A stretch of DNA of 64,000 bases from Porites lobata (Eukaryota > Cnidaria > Anthozoa > Scleractinia > Poritidae), in NCBI GenBank assembly GCA_942486035.1, contig CALNXK010000003.1, positions 3,856,001-3,920,000 on the forward strand, read 5' to 3'. The translations under genes were made by a program, and so were the position numbers. A model generated the notes under the pieces. It did not search any database. It saw only the letters and a list, made by a program, of their open reading frames with translations, and had not been told where the DNA came from. This document shows, in pieces, positions 30,501 through 43,100 of this stretch (its first letter is position 1; every line of letters starts with the position of its first letter).

Positions 30501-33500
30501 TTAATGTCTGACGGATGTTGCTTTCGTTCTTTCCATGTAGTGCTCTGTGGTGTTTAGACGATGTACCCTTCAGAAATGAGCTTCCTTATTTGAAAAAGCT
30601 ACCCGGTCAGATTTATACCATCGATCAACAATGTCAGCATGACTTTGGTAGGAATTCCAGGTTTTGCAGTCGGGTAGGTGTATAGAGTTGTTTTTGTTTT
30701 TGTTTGTTTTTTTTTTTCAACATTTATCTGCTAGTCCCTAGTCCTCGTTATCCAGAACGGCCTCTGCGTTTCAGGTCACATGGTCCGAGCGAGTTTTCGC
30801 GGCCGTTCGTCTCAGATACGTCAGCGAATTGCATTAACCGAGAAGGATTGGGAAGACGCCAGCACAAAAATGTCACAGTGAGAATTTCTAGTTCGCCATG
30901 GCTCAGCTGTGCTGAAGTATTACATATATAGTTATGTTATTTACAAGTTTACCTGTGAAATTTTTTTAACAGATGAAGCGAGATCCTTGTGCGGAGTTGT
31001 GGTGCGTTCGCGGTTCTTTTTCCGGCTATAATGACCGCTTCTGTCAAACGCGAAGAGAACCCGCGTTGGAAGGAACCAAATGTGGTGAAAACAAGGTACT
31101 AAACTAAAAAAACCCATTAAGGGCTCTGCCCACACGAGTCTATGTAAGACCTTTAAAAGGATAAAAATGGCTTCAGTATTTACAGCCTTCCACACCAGAA
31201 CGATATTCCTTTGTTTACAGAGATAAGTGCTATGGAGGCTGGTCACAAATTTTAATTGTTCACGTGCCAAAAGGTTATGAGTATATCCCGTTTCACGCCA
31301 TCCTGTCCACAGACCTTTTTCTTATTTTTCGCCCATTCGAGAGCACGAGAGCAAGCACGGCGCGCGAGAATGACTGTTTGAGCTGGCGGTGAATAAATCT
31401 CCGGTGGTTTTTATATTCATACGCGCCCTCGGCGATCTCTAAAGAGGAAATAGAGGGTTTGTGAACAGGCTACTTTGAGGCCTTGTTCCCAGAGACCGCG
31501 TTTACTCTTGATCAGCGGACGTTGCCCGTCCGAGGCCTCCGGGTCGAAAGAAAGTGCTTTCGAGCTTGGACGAATTCGAGTACGCGTAGTCTTAGCCTAC
31601 ATGCATGCTCTCCCTAGTCCGCCCACAAACGTTTGCGTTTACGAATACCCAAGTACACAAGAACCAGTTAATACTTGGATTAGTCCACTTTGTTCTGCAA
31701 GCAAAAATTTTGTTTTGACCATGTAAGAAATCCTTTTAATAACTAAACCAAGTGTTTGGACAATTGTTGTTTGTTCTTTGATGTTTGATGTTTGTTTCGT
31801 TTCTTTTCTTCATTTCACGGCCCACAAAAACGCAAAATCCAATATATAATCATCTTGACCTCACACTTGGTCAATAACACAGATATACATAATATTCTTT
31901 CTTGATCTGTATTAAAAACAGTAAAAAAAAACAGAGTATTACTGTCTTTACAGTGGTGTCGTCTTGGGAAATGCGTTTCAGTAGATGACCGGGATACAAC
32001 CATTCCCCTTCCAAGGCCGACTATAAAACCGGTTCATGGTGGCTGGAGTAGGTGGAGTGATCTAAGTGAATGTTCGCGTTCCTGCGGCGTAGGAGTACAG
32101 TTCAAAACAAGAAAATGTAACAATCCTGTGTGAGTATTCAAGGTCAGCCATAAAGCACCCCAGAGTCATGCAGGTTGCAAATCTCTGTCAACACAACACT
32201 CCATCACGCTACCCTTTCAAGACGTTTAAACAAGTAAGAGGAGTGTAACGAAATGTTTCGTTTTTCAGGCCTAAACATAACGGAAGACCTTGCGAAGGAG
32301 AGAATATCAAATTTGAGCTTTGTAATACCATGGTAAGTAGTTATTGGCCAACGTTGTTACCGTGTAGCTCTAATTTTAGATAACATCCTCGATGGATCTT
32401 TGGTAGCTGGTCATTCCCAAAGTGCAATAACCGGCAGGTTGTATGAGAGCAAGAAAAGCAGCAAGAGACAAAAAGAGAAAGGCGAAAAAGGCTCGTTTCT
32501 CTCTCAAAGCAAAGCACATGTGTTATGTCAGTGTTATGTCTCGTACCTAGGTTGGTTTACTAGCCGTTTTGTGCACACACGTTACCTCGTGCTGGAAACT
32601 AACTGGCTGGAAAACGAGCCCAGTCCATATCACGCGGAAAAAGTTGTCTTGAGCATCACCTCACTATAGCTATTTTAACATTACCCTCATTTAATTTTGA
32701 TTTTGATATAGGACTGCCCAGGAAAACTGTTAACATTTGAGGAAACTCGCAAAGAACAATGTATCAGGCGAGCACCTTTAAAATCCCCAACAACTGCGGC
32801 AGTGTGGTCATCATATGACTTATATTCCGGTAAGTATTAAACGAAAATTAAACATGAAAACTAATGGTGATAACAAAAGCAGAACGGGTTTTCCTTTTGC
32901 TTTGAATGTAACAAATAAAATTTGCCGATCAAAGTATGCTCAGGTGTAGACAAAGTGTTCAAAGGATTGTTTGGCGAGCAAAGTCCTCGAGAGTAAACGT
33001 TCTTTAAAAAGAACGTTTATAATTTAAAGAGATTTCGATCATCCCGATCTGTAATTATATTCGTTAACAACTACTTTGATGCGGCTTTGCTTGTTAGAAC
33101 GCCAGTACAGCGACAAAAAACGCCTGTAGGAATTATCTTTGTCATATTGCTATTCATTTAAACTTGAATAAATTGCAGTTCACCAAAATTCAAAAGTAGA
33201 AAATGTATGAACCGACAGCTGAACCTCTTGATCCAATATAGCTGCCTTGGAAAGAGAGGAACGAAACTGTTGTAGGGTGGTCTGGCCGTTGTAAAGAGGT
33301 GTTAAAACAAGGGAACACATATTTGTTGAGGGGAGGTTCCACTATTTGATGACGTGACGAAGAAGCCCTCTTTTTTGTGCGATTTCACTAGATAATGTAA
33401 CTCTAACCCCAGCCTGAGAAAACAGCCGGCATTTTGGTTTCCCCGAAAAATTGTATCCCAGAACCAAGCGCAGAAATTTCATACTGATGATGCGTCACTA

Positions 33501-34116
33501 ACTGGATATGCGTAGTTCTTCTGAATGGTTAAAGCAAATTCTGCCTACCCAGATCTGGGTAGTGACGCGTCATCAGTATAGAATTTCTGCTCTCGTTTCT
33601 CAGACATCATTACGCGGGAAGTCAAGTGGTGGCGTTACGAAATGTTGGCTTTATTTCTCAGGCTACCCCTCCCCTAATCCAATATATTGCACTATGCAAG
33701 AAGTTACTGTTAACATTGGATGAGGGAGGGGTAGGTGGGTAGCTTCCCAGAATCTTATCTGATCCATTTCCCTCAGCGAACATCGACTGTGACTTTGAAA
33801 AGGGCCTCTGTGGATGGACCAATAATCCCAGTGATGATTTTGATTGGCGTCGCCGCAGTGGACGCACTCCTACGGCTGGCACAGGACCTTCTTTTGATCA
33901 CACAAAAGGACGCCGTGGTTGGTATATTACATATTTTAGTAAAATCCAGCTAATGGTCTATCATCAATGCTGCGTTCTGATTGGTTGAGCTACTACTAGG
34001 CTATATGTTATAGCCCACTAGTAGCGAAAAGCGCGGGCTTTTTGGCGGCAAAAAAGGATTAAAGTCTAGCTTTAACTTGCTAAATTTTTTTATTCTCGAT
34101 ATTTTCGACCAACTAT

Positions 34117-34154
<38 letters not shown>

Positions 34155-37100
34155 GACCTCTGAGTCAATTAATAGCCCATTTGGCCTTCAGCCTTATGGG
34201 CTATTGACTCAGAGCCCATTCGGGTTCGAGGAATAATTGTTAAATAAAATCAAACGTTAAGAGCTAGAATAAGATGTCTGTTTGATTTTGAGCGACGTTC
34301 TTTAAGGTTGAAAACGGTTTGTTTTACCTTCTCTTCCCATTAAAGCACTATACATACTGTCACATCGAGACTGTGAAAATATAGAAACCATCATTTTATA
34401 TATATTATTTAGTTTATTTTGTCAAAACAACTGAAGGAAAAAGGTTATGTCCTCACGAGTCCTTTTAACGAGTTGTCTTCTCTCGTGTTGTCGATCAATA
34501 CATTTCGTTGACGTACAACAAGGTAGGCCCGAAACGAATAGGCCCCGCAGAAAAAAAATTCCCGGTAAAAATCTAGAGGATCTAAAAAAGGCCTCGAATA
34601 TCCATGGACTACGTGATTCTCCAAAGTGCATATCTGTAAGCCTTTCATTAAATCGCTTCACCTCCGCATTATATTGATTTATTGTTTTCGTTTTATGATT
34701 TAGGACATTACGTGTATCTGGAGACTTCTCGACCTGTCCAGCCCGGATGGAAGGCTCGCCTCGTTAGCAAGTACATAGGCATGCGTGTTGCGTGTCTAAA
34801 GTTCTGGTATCATGCATGGGGAGGTGATATTCATATGGGAGAACTTCAACTTATCATCAAAACAGACACGGTAAGTACTTGTCTGTTACACAGTCGTTTT
34901 TAGCGTCGTCACACAACGCTCCTCCCCACAGAGGAGCGTTGCGTGACGACCCTAAAAACGGCTGCGTAGCGGACTAGGTAGATACATGACATGCCGAATA
35001 CTTATCTATATCGTGACCTTAGACAGCCGTGATATAGCCCTTGTAACTAACAGACTGTTCAAACTATTTTTAGTTTCTTCTCCCACTGTTTTTGTTAAGC
35101 TTTGACTGAAAGGACCTCAATATAGGATCTCTGTCTTCATGTACGTGTATTCGCAAAGCTTCTTTATGTGCACTATTCAATCAAAATTAAGGGCCTGTTT
35201 ACGTGGAGGCGCGGGACCCCAGGTAGATGAGGTAACCCGCCTGTCCATATAATCTCTCATTTTAATTTGATCACGTTTACATGATAGGTGAGGTGACCTG
35301 CCACGTGTTACCTCACCTGTCTGGGGTCTCCCACCTCCGTGTAAACAGGCCCTAAGTCCCTAAGTTTTAGTCATCTTGGAAAGAATTATGCGTCCTCCTT
35401 TGAGGAGATGCGGTATTAGCTTTACTAATAGAGCCTGATATATTTCTTGCCTTAGGACGAAAAAGTGGTTTGGAGCGTAAATAAGAATAGAGGAAATAGA
35501 TGGGTGTTTCACAAGCCTACCACGATATTTAGCAACAAGCCATACAGGGTAAACAATAAATTAAATCTTTATAAATAAATAAATAAAATAAATAATGATT
35601 TGCAGGTAGCACATCCACATAGTGGTTCTTCGTCTACCTGATTCCTGGTCGAATTGGAATTTGGAAATGTTGGTTTTTAAGGAGAGGGGAAAACCGGAGT
35701 ACCCGGAGAAAAACCTCTCGGAGCAAAGGAGAGAACCAACAACAAACTAAACCCACATATAGCGTCGACGCCGGGATTAGAACCCGGGCCACATTGGTGG
35801 GAGGCGAGCGCTCTCACCACTGCGCCACCCTTGCTCCCCTTGACACAGAAGATTTTTACATTTTCACGAGCAAAGACATCCAGTTTTCACTTCATCATTT
35901 ATCCTCGTGGTTCTCTTTCACATCGTCGGCACAAGAGTTATAACCAGTTTTTTGCAGCAGCTTGTAACAACTTCAGAGGAAATTTGCTTTTCCGTAGCGC
36001 CACTTCAGTATTAATTCCGTCCGAATACCCCCAGAAATTGTCACCTTGTACAGCATCATAAGCCGTAGCCATAGTTGTAGACGTGGTCATTTAATTTCAG
36101 TTGTTACACTTGTGGATTCTTCATACTTAGAGTCAACTTGTAATAATGAGAGTGGCAACAAGCGAACTGGAGGTAAACATTGGAAGAAGAGATAGAACAG
36201 CTTAGAACTGTCACAGCATCATATTTGATGATGGTGATCGTTGTATGAGCCTTCTTTTATCTCTTACCACGCAGAAAGTAACTGTTTGCTTTCATTTTCC
36301 TTTGAAGATTGTCTTCCAAGGCATTCGAGGTGATGGATACCTCAGTGATTTCGCGCTGGATGATATAACGCTCGAAAATAACCCTTGTGGACTGGGACTA
36401 ATGCGATTTATGACAGTCAACAACCGTAAGCTTTAATTTCTGGTTTTATCGTATTTGTTTAGACCTTCCTTATATTTTTCAGTCATTGTTAACCTACAAT
36501 CAGCCTCTATTAAATTGTGCATTTCCAGAGGGGGATTAAATCACAAGTAGACTATTTATTAGAAAAAAACTTTCTCACAAAAACTTTGTGAATAGGGAAA
36601 CGTAAAAACGTGTTTCGGACAAAATTATTTGATGTGACCTTTCAAATGAAACCTTTTTGGCAGTACCCTCACGTAGTACTTTGTTATTATTGTTGTTGTT
36701 ATTGTTATTGTTATTATTTTTTAGCAGTTTACAGAATGATGTAGAGTGTTTTCACATGACGTCACGGCGGCCATATTGGTGTCCCAAAACAATGAAAGGG
36801 GGGCCATGTTGGTCTACCAAGACAATCCTGTGGGAGTTGAACTCTTTTCTTATGCAAACGCTTTCTTTTGTTCCAAAAAAATTTCATAAGTGTTGGCCAC
36901 GTGAGTGAAAACACTCTATAGGAATTTTTGTCTAATAAGTTGTACTTTGGGCCCTTCTGGGATTGAAACGGTTAAACGTTTTTGTTTGTAGAAATACCTG
37001 TTGATCCATGTCATCAGTTCTGTGAAGCAAACAACGACGGCCAAAGTGTAGACGTGGTTAACGTGGAAGTAGAAAACGGAACTGCATGTTACGACAACCT

Positions 37101-40100
37101 TAAATCCTTTGACGTCTGCATCCAGGGAAAATGTCAGGTATTTCATAAATTATTGCTGGTTTGCACTTGACGTCACGGCGGCCATGTTGGTGGTGTGTTG
37201 GTGGTCAGAACAAAAGCATTTTTCTCCTCTGGGAACCATGCCCTATTTTCATGTAAATTCTTCGAGAAAAAATTCTATGGTATTGACCACCAACACACAT
37301 CCAACATGGCCGCCTTGTCGCTCGGTTGCAAACCAAGAAAATATTTTTTTGATTTATTTTGTATCTTCAAACGAACGACGACGACGAAAACAACAGAAAA
37401 AGTCGAAAAAAGAATTGATTTATGAGCAAAACAACCTCTTTACACGTGCATCTCGTTTTTTCATACATTCCTTGACATCACTGCACGACTCCTGATGCGA
37501 CGTTTTATGGGGGACGTTTATATACGACGACGAATTTTCCTTTCTCTTTTTTAAGCTGGATAAAGTTGGTAAGAATTCAACTCCAGGAGAAAGCGCCTAC
37601 ATTTAACAAATTGAAAGGGTCCAAATAGACGCGACAAAGTTTCAAACAACGCAAATTCATGTTATCACTTTCAGCGATGTTTTCACTGTCGTCGCTGTGT
37701 CGTTTTATTACGCTTATTACTGGTGCTTATTAACGGTGCTGCGCTCTTGTTTTGTGGTAGAAAATCGGTTGTGATGGTGTCATCGGATCGAACAAAACTC
37801 TCGACAGCTGCGGTGTCTGTGAAGGTAACAACGATATGTGTTCAGCAACAGCTGGGACCATTACCACGCTACCAAAAGAAGGTACGTGCACAATTATCGT
37901 GAACCGACCCTTGTTCTCAGCTCCCTCTGAAGTGAGGGAGAAAAAAGCCTGGGAATGAGCTTTCCGTGGACTTAATTGGTGTTGAGGGTGGGGGGGGCGG
38001 GAGTAGCGTTTTTTACGGCGTCTTCAACCGTATTGTATGGATTCTTTGCGTACGTTTCGACTAATGATTAAACTTGAATCCCCTTCGCGAAAGACCATTT
38101 AGGATATACCTACCAAGAACAACCTTTTATCCAGCTAGAGATCAGGGTGAGACTTGAACTCGTGGCCTGCTTCTTTGTCTAACACTTAAACCGCTCGGTC
38201 ACATTGCCTCCTCTATCACATGCAGTTTGGTTTTAAAAACGTTGTGTCATATAGCCTTATTCAGCAATTGATTAAAGGGACATAGTCAGCTTTGGGACCG
38301 CGCTGACCTAGACACTAGTTTTGCCACTTTAAAAAGCGCTTAGCTCAACCCGAAATCAAAGGTCGGAGACATCTAGAGATCCGCGTCAATTTTGCCATGT
38401 GTTGCATTCGATCTTTGATCTTTTACTGAAAACCTGTTCCTGAGTATTCTTTTTCTCATCCTACAAAATTAAGTTATCATATTTGGTTGAAAACAGTACC
38501 TTGTTGTATGCAAATCAGTTAAGGAATAGTATATAATGCGCATGTGCATCAGCTGACTTTGTCCCTTTAACAACTGGCCACCAAATTGAGTGAAATTTAA
38601 TCATTTAAAGATAACTGCTTCAACTTGCAAAGAAATACTCCCACAAATACAAAAGCAGTTGCGGATGCACAAACTTGAAAAAAATATCCAATTGCAATTG
38701 GGGTTTTTTCTTTCTCTGTTTGTAAGTTTGCATTATTTGTAATAGAGTTGTGATTTTGCCATTTAGAACCGAGTAAATTCTCTGCTAACGAGTTACTGGT
38801 AAGACTGCACAAAATGGACTGGTTACAGTTTCTTTCAGTTTATGGGATAGTTACTTTAGAGTATCTCCGACCTGTTGTGACATTGTACTTAATTTTTCAA
38901 TCCGGTTGATTGATATGTAAACTCTATCTTTCTTTCTTATTCACCTCCGTTTTGGTAGGGGGTTCGTTCTCGGGGCTTCCGGAAACAACAACAGCTTCAA
39001 CAAGAACAGCATTTATTTTCTTTGCAAATAGAATAAAGGAAAGCGCTGTCCCGCAAAATAGCGGAAATACTAAGCGAGGCGCCCGCGAAACCTGTATAGC
39101 TGGCTATTATTATAATAACTCATTTGCACTGAAGAAATGAATGAGATGTTACTGACCTTACTGATATTGAAATATGCATTAATGTGTCTACAGACTGAAG
39201 TGGCTTATTTTAAAATATTCTGTTGATTCTATAGATCTTGAAACATTGTTAGAGTGTCCAGTGGGTGCAACCGATATCATGCTTGAAGACTCGTCTCCAA
39301 ACTTCCTAGGTAAGTGATGGTACTAATTTCGTATTGTACAGCTACAGTTGTAGATTTTTCCAAGGCTCTATTACAAGCCGCTGTTCGGGTAGCCTTCGAG
39401 CAAGCTATCCACTTGGGGTGGTCGCGAGAAGTCGCGCGAGAGCAGCACGCGAAAGGTGACGCGAGTGCGTTCTCTGGCGGTTCCCTTCGCTCGCCATAAA
39501 TAGAGAGCTTGCTGGCGGGCTACTGTTCGGGAAATGAGATTTATTTTCCTAAATTCCATGTGGTTTTATTATTAACAGTTCTAGACGCCATGGGAGCAGA
39601 AAAGGCTCATTTCGTAGGCTCTGAACAGACGTCAGTGTCCGTAGTTTATGAATTTGCTGGGACAAAATTCACTTACAAGAGAGAAGGCGACATAGAGGCA
39701 ATAACCACTCCGGGACCCATCAAGGATAGAGTTGTAGTGAAGGTCAGATGGTATTCCGTGTATGTTATTGTGGCTGCAAGCACAAACCTAAATAATAGCT
39801 CAACGGGCGTGTCTGTTGTCAACTGAGAAGTTTCAGGTTGTTTATCATTTACTTAAGCAAACCGGTCGGTAAACGGTTTGGGGGAATGGTAAGCAAAATT
39901 TAGGACTGATAAATTTCGTCCCGGAGTCGGGTCGATAAACGACCGCGAAGGCCTGAAACTGGTAACAAAGACGGCTTTGAAGAGATGGAACACGAATTTC
40001 CGTTTCGAATATCCCGTCCGGAAAAATAGGACTACCTTTTCAGATGTTCCATTGCCCCCGGAAATTCTCCGCCGGAACGACCAAAAAAGGTGTGTTCCAT

Positions 40101-43100
40101 TTCCAGAAACTTCTTGTAAATAGTAAAAAAAAACGGTTTGCTTGAAAACAGCCTTAGTTTAAAATTTCTAATTGATTCACATGCAGGTTAAGATGAGTGA
40201 CCAGCCAGCAGTACCTATTAGTTTACGCTACCAGTTCTACAAACCCACCACTAATGGGAGCGAGTTCTTCTGGTCGCATTTCAAGTGGTCTGACTGTTCC
40301 AAAACTTGCGGGGAAGGTTGGTACCAAAGCTCACGAATAAGTTAAGCTTTATTTGTCCGTCCGCCATTGTTGCTTTTGATATGTTTGCATGAGGTCTGGG
40401 TCAAAATGACCTATGATTGGTCTGCGGCCTTGTACTTATGCTCTCGTGCTTATGTCGACCCCGTTTTCACTAGTCAAGCAAAGAGAAAGACAAACTTGTC
40501 CGTTTTTCTGGTGCTTACGCTTATGCTCATGTGGCGGCAGTTTTCACTTGCTTACACATGTGCTTATGCTTATGTTTATGCTTACGCGTCAGTGAAAACC
40601 AGGCTTCTAACGGGCTATAGGAAAATCCTTGTTTACATTTTTGCCCCATTCACATATGTTTACTATCATCTGATGAAGCTGATGAAATAAGATCTCTGAA
40701 TATTGAAAATTGATAGAGCATAAAGATTTCAGTCATATCTGAAATTTGAGCCCGATATAGCGAATAGTGTCGGAGAAATTTGCTGTGGAAAACTCGAAAC
40801 TTTACGAAGAATGTATGGGCTCATTAACGTTTTTACCTCCCAGTAATTGCGCAGTTTTTGATTGCTGCCATTTCCTTTGTTATTTTTTGCAAAGAGCTGA
40901 ACGTTGAACAAACTGCTCAAATTAACCTGCTCTTTTAGCCGGTATTTTTCTATGGGTTAATTTGTATGCTTATGAGCAAAAATATAAACGACATTTGGAC
41001 GATGATGATTGCACGCCAATATTTATGCATTCTAAACCACCCATTCCCTTAGCCATAAACAACGTAATCTGTTTATTGGTTCAAGTTGTCATTTTGTCTT
41101 TATTTATGTTTTTGTTTTTGTTTGTTTGTTTTTTTTTCTACTCATTAGGTATCCAAACACACTTATATAAATGCCGCAGAAATGATAACAAATCAGAGGT
41201 TGTCAAGGATAATTGTTTCGCGTTGATCAAACCCGAACCTTTGACGAGACCATGTAACTTGACAGCTTGCGAGAGGTATACATACATCGATTATCAGGAA
41301 TGGGTATCTCACACTTAAAGAGACTATCGTTAACTTAAGCTGTAACATACGGGACCACGATTTGGTGCCCGTCGTAGTTTTCTTCATAATAAGGTGTTCA
41401 AACTCGTCCAAAGGTCCAGTAAGCAATGACTAATGGTGGTTAAGATGTGGAGCGGATGGGGAAAGGAAATGTTTGCTTTGGGGGATGTTAAAAGAAATCA
41501 CTCGGGACTTAATAACCTGTGGCAGGGGATACCTATTGTCAAATTGTAGTAACAACTGAAATAAGAGAAGTTTAAAAAAACAAGTAAGGAAGGTTTGGTT
41601 ACCAGTGTTTTTTGCAGCGTCTATGACTGTCGACGGTGTAACTAAATGTATGTATTAGACATTTAGTAAACTTCATGGCGCGTGGATTATTTCAGGTACT
41701 GTTCATTTCCAATAATTTTCCTTTTCTGATAATCTTAAATTCCCAACCCAATTCTTCATAACCAGCTAGTGTTGACAAATTTGGAAGATATCTGCCGATA
41801 TTCCGACATTCTTAAAAATGACGTCAATTTCACAGACAGTTGACAGAAAAAGAATCAGCAGAAAGCGCATTGGCTCAGCTGCTTCAGTCGGCAGTGCAGA
41901 GCTGTACAAGGGTCGAGAAAATGGCGAAAGGTTTCACACGTTATGCAATAAGAATTAAAAGCCCGAACTACTGCCTAAACATAGCAATTTTAGGAGTTTA
42001 AGAAAAAAAACCTACATTACATCGTCGACAGTTATAGAGACTCCGTAAAAAGACACCGGTAACCAATGCTACAATACTTGTTTTTTAAACTAGCTGTCCG
42101 TTTCGAATTAAATTGTTATGGTTACATTTGCGATTGTCTCGGGGAGATGTTTTGTATTCCAGTTGAATGATGTACACTTAGAAAAAAATATACAGAACAA
42201 AAATTTTGTCTTTCAAATTAGCTCTATACATCCCCATGAATCAACGAAAGCTTTTCATTCTATGTTCCCACCAACATCGTAGCTCTACAACTCGAAGTAC
42301 AAACAACAAAACACAATCCCTTGACTACGTATACCTCCTACGCGTCAAATGTCAGCTAATTAAATCTCTTAACGTTTGTAAGGTGACTTTTATGAAAATC
42401 TTATTTCTGTGCGTTACAGGTATGTTTGGAAAGTGTCCAATTGGACGAAGTGTTCTTCACTTTGCAATGGCGGCAGCCAAAATCGTACAGTGGAATGTAG
42501 AGGAGTTTTAGTAGATCGCCAGGTCAACTCTACACTGTGTACTGAGGAAAGGCCTGAGAAACAACAGATATGTAACGATCAACCTTGTCCGGCCGAATGG
42601 ATTGTGGGTAACTGGACTCAGGTACGTAGGGTCTTTTTAAGGCCTGTTTATATGGAGGTGGGGGACCCCAGGTGGGTGAGGTAACCCACTTAGGTGGGGT
42701 AAGCCGCCTGTTCACATAATCTCTCATTATAATTTGATCACGTTTACATGCTAGGTTGGGTGGCCGTATGGACAGGCGGGTTATCTCACCTACCTGGAGT
42801 CCCCAACCTCCATATGTAACCAAGCCCTTAGACTGGCACTCCGGCGCCATATTATTTTAGGGACTTAAAGATCCGGCGACGGTAAAGGTAACAAGAACGT
42901 AAAAGGAAGTTTAGTCAGCTGAACAACAACTTGGCACTTGCATCACACTTGACATCACTGTCACACCAAATCTTTTTGATGAAAGTTGTGTTACTGTCTT
43001 TATTGCTAACATTTTCTTCGTTGCTGGATTCTTGGATACTTAAATAGTGATTAGCCGTCGATAAATACACTGGCCGCGAAAACTGCTATTCAAAAGTTGC

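Larger units (their letters stand above)
33777..36425 (+). other. Exons 21-24: MAM domain inserted in the cysteine-rich domain
   Basis: CDFEKGLCGWTN opens a classic MAM domain, followed by DFDWRRRSG, HYVYLETS, CLKFWYHAWG and FQGIRGDGYLSDFALDDI. All MAM landmarks are present over about 170 residues (826-998). The block is flanked by phase 1 introns on both sides, the arrangement expected of an exon-shuffled module. Known ADAMTS2/3/14 proteins do not have a MAM here. Confidence 0.92.
39235..40316 (+). other. Exons 27-29: spacer domain, running into TSP1 repeat 2
   Basis: CPVGATDIMLED corresponds to the first spacer strand (usual form PAGA-x-x-I). A GPIKDRVVVKV segment and a basic YQFYKP strand end the beta sandwich. 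Exon 29 then runs directly into FKWSDCSKTCGEG of the next TSP1 repeat. Confidence 0.82.

Noticed and set aside
38958..39137. Possible extra exon after ggtag at 38958
   Set aside because: No donor that keeps frame, and exon 26 joins exon 27 in phase 1 without it, matching the spacer domain.
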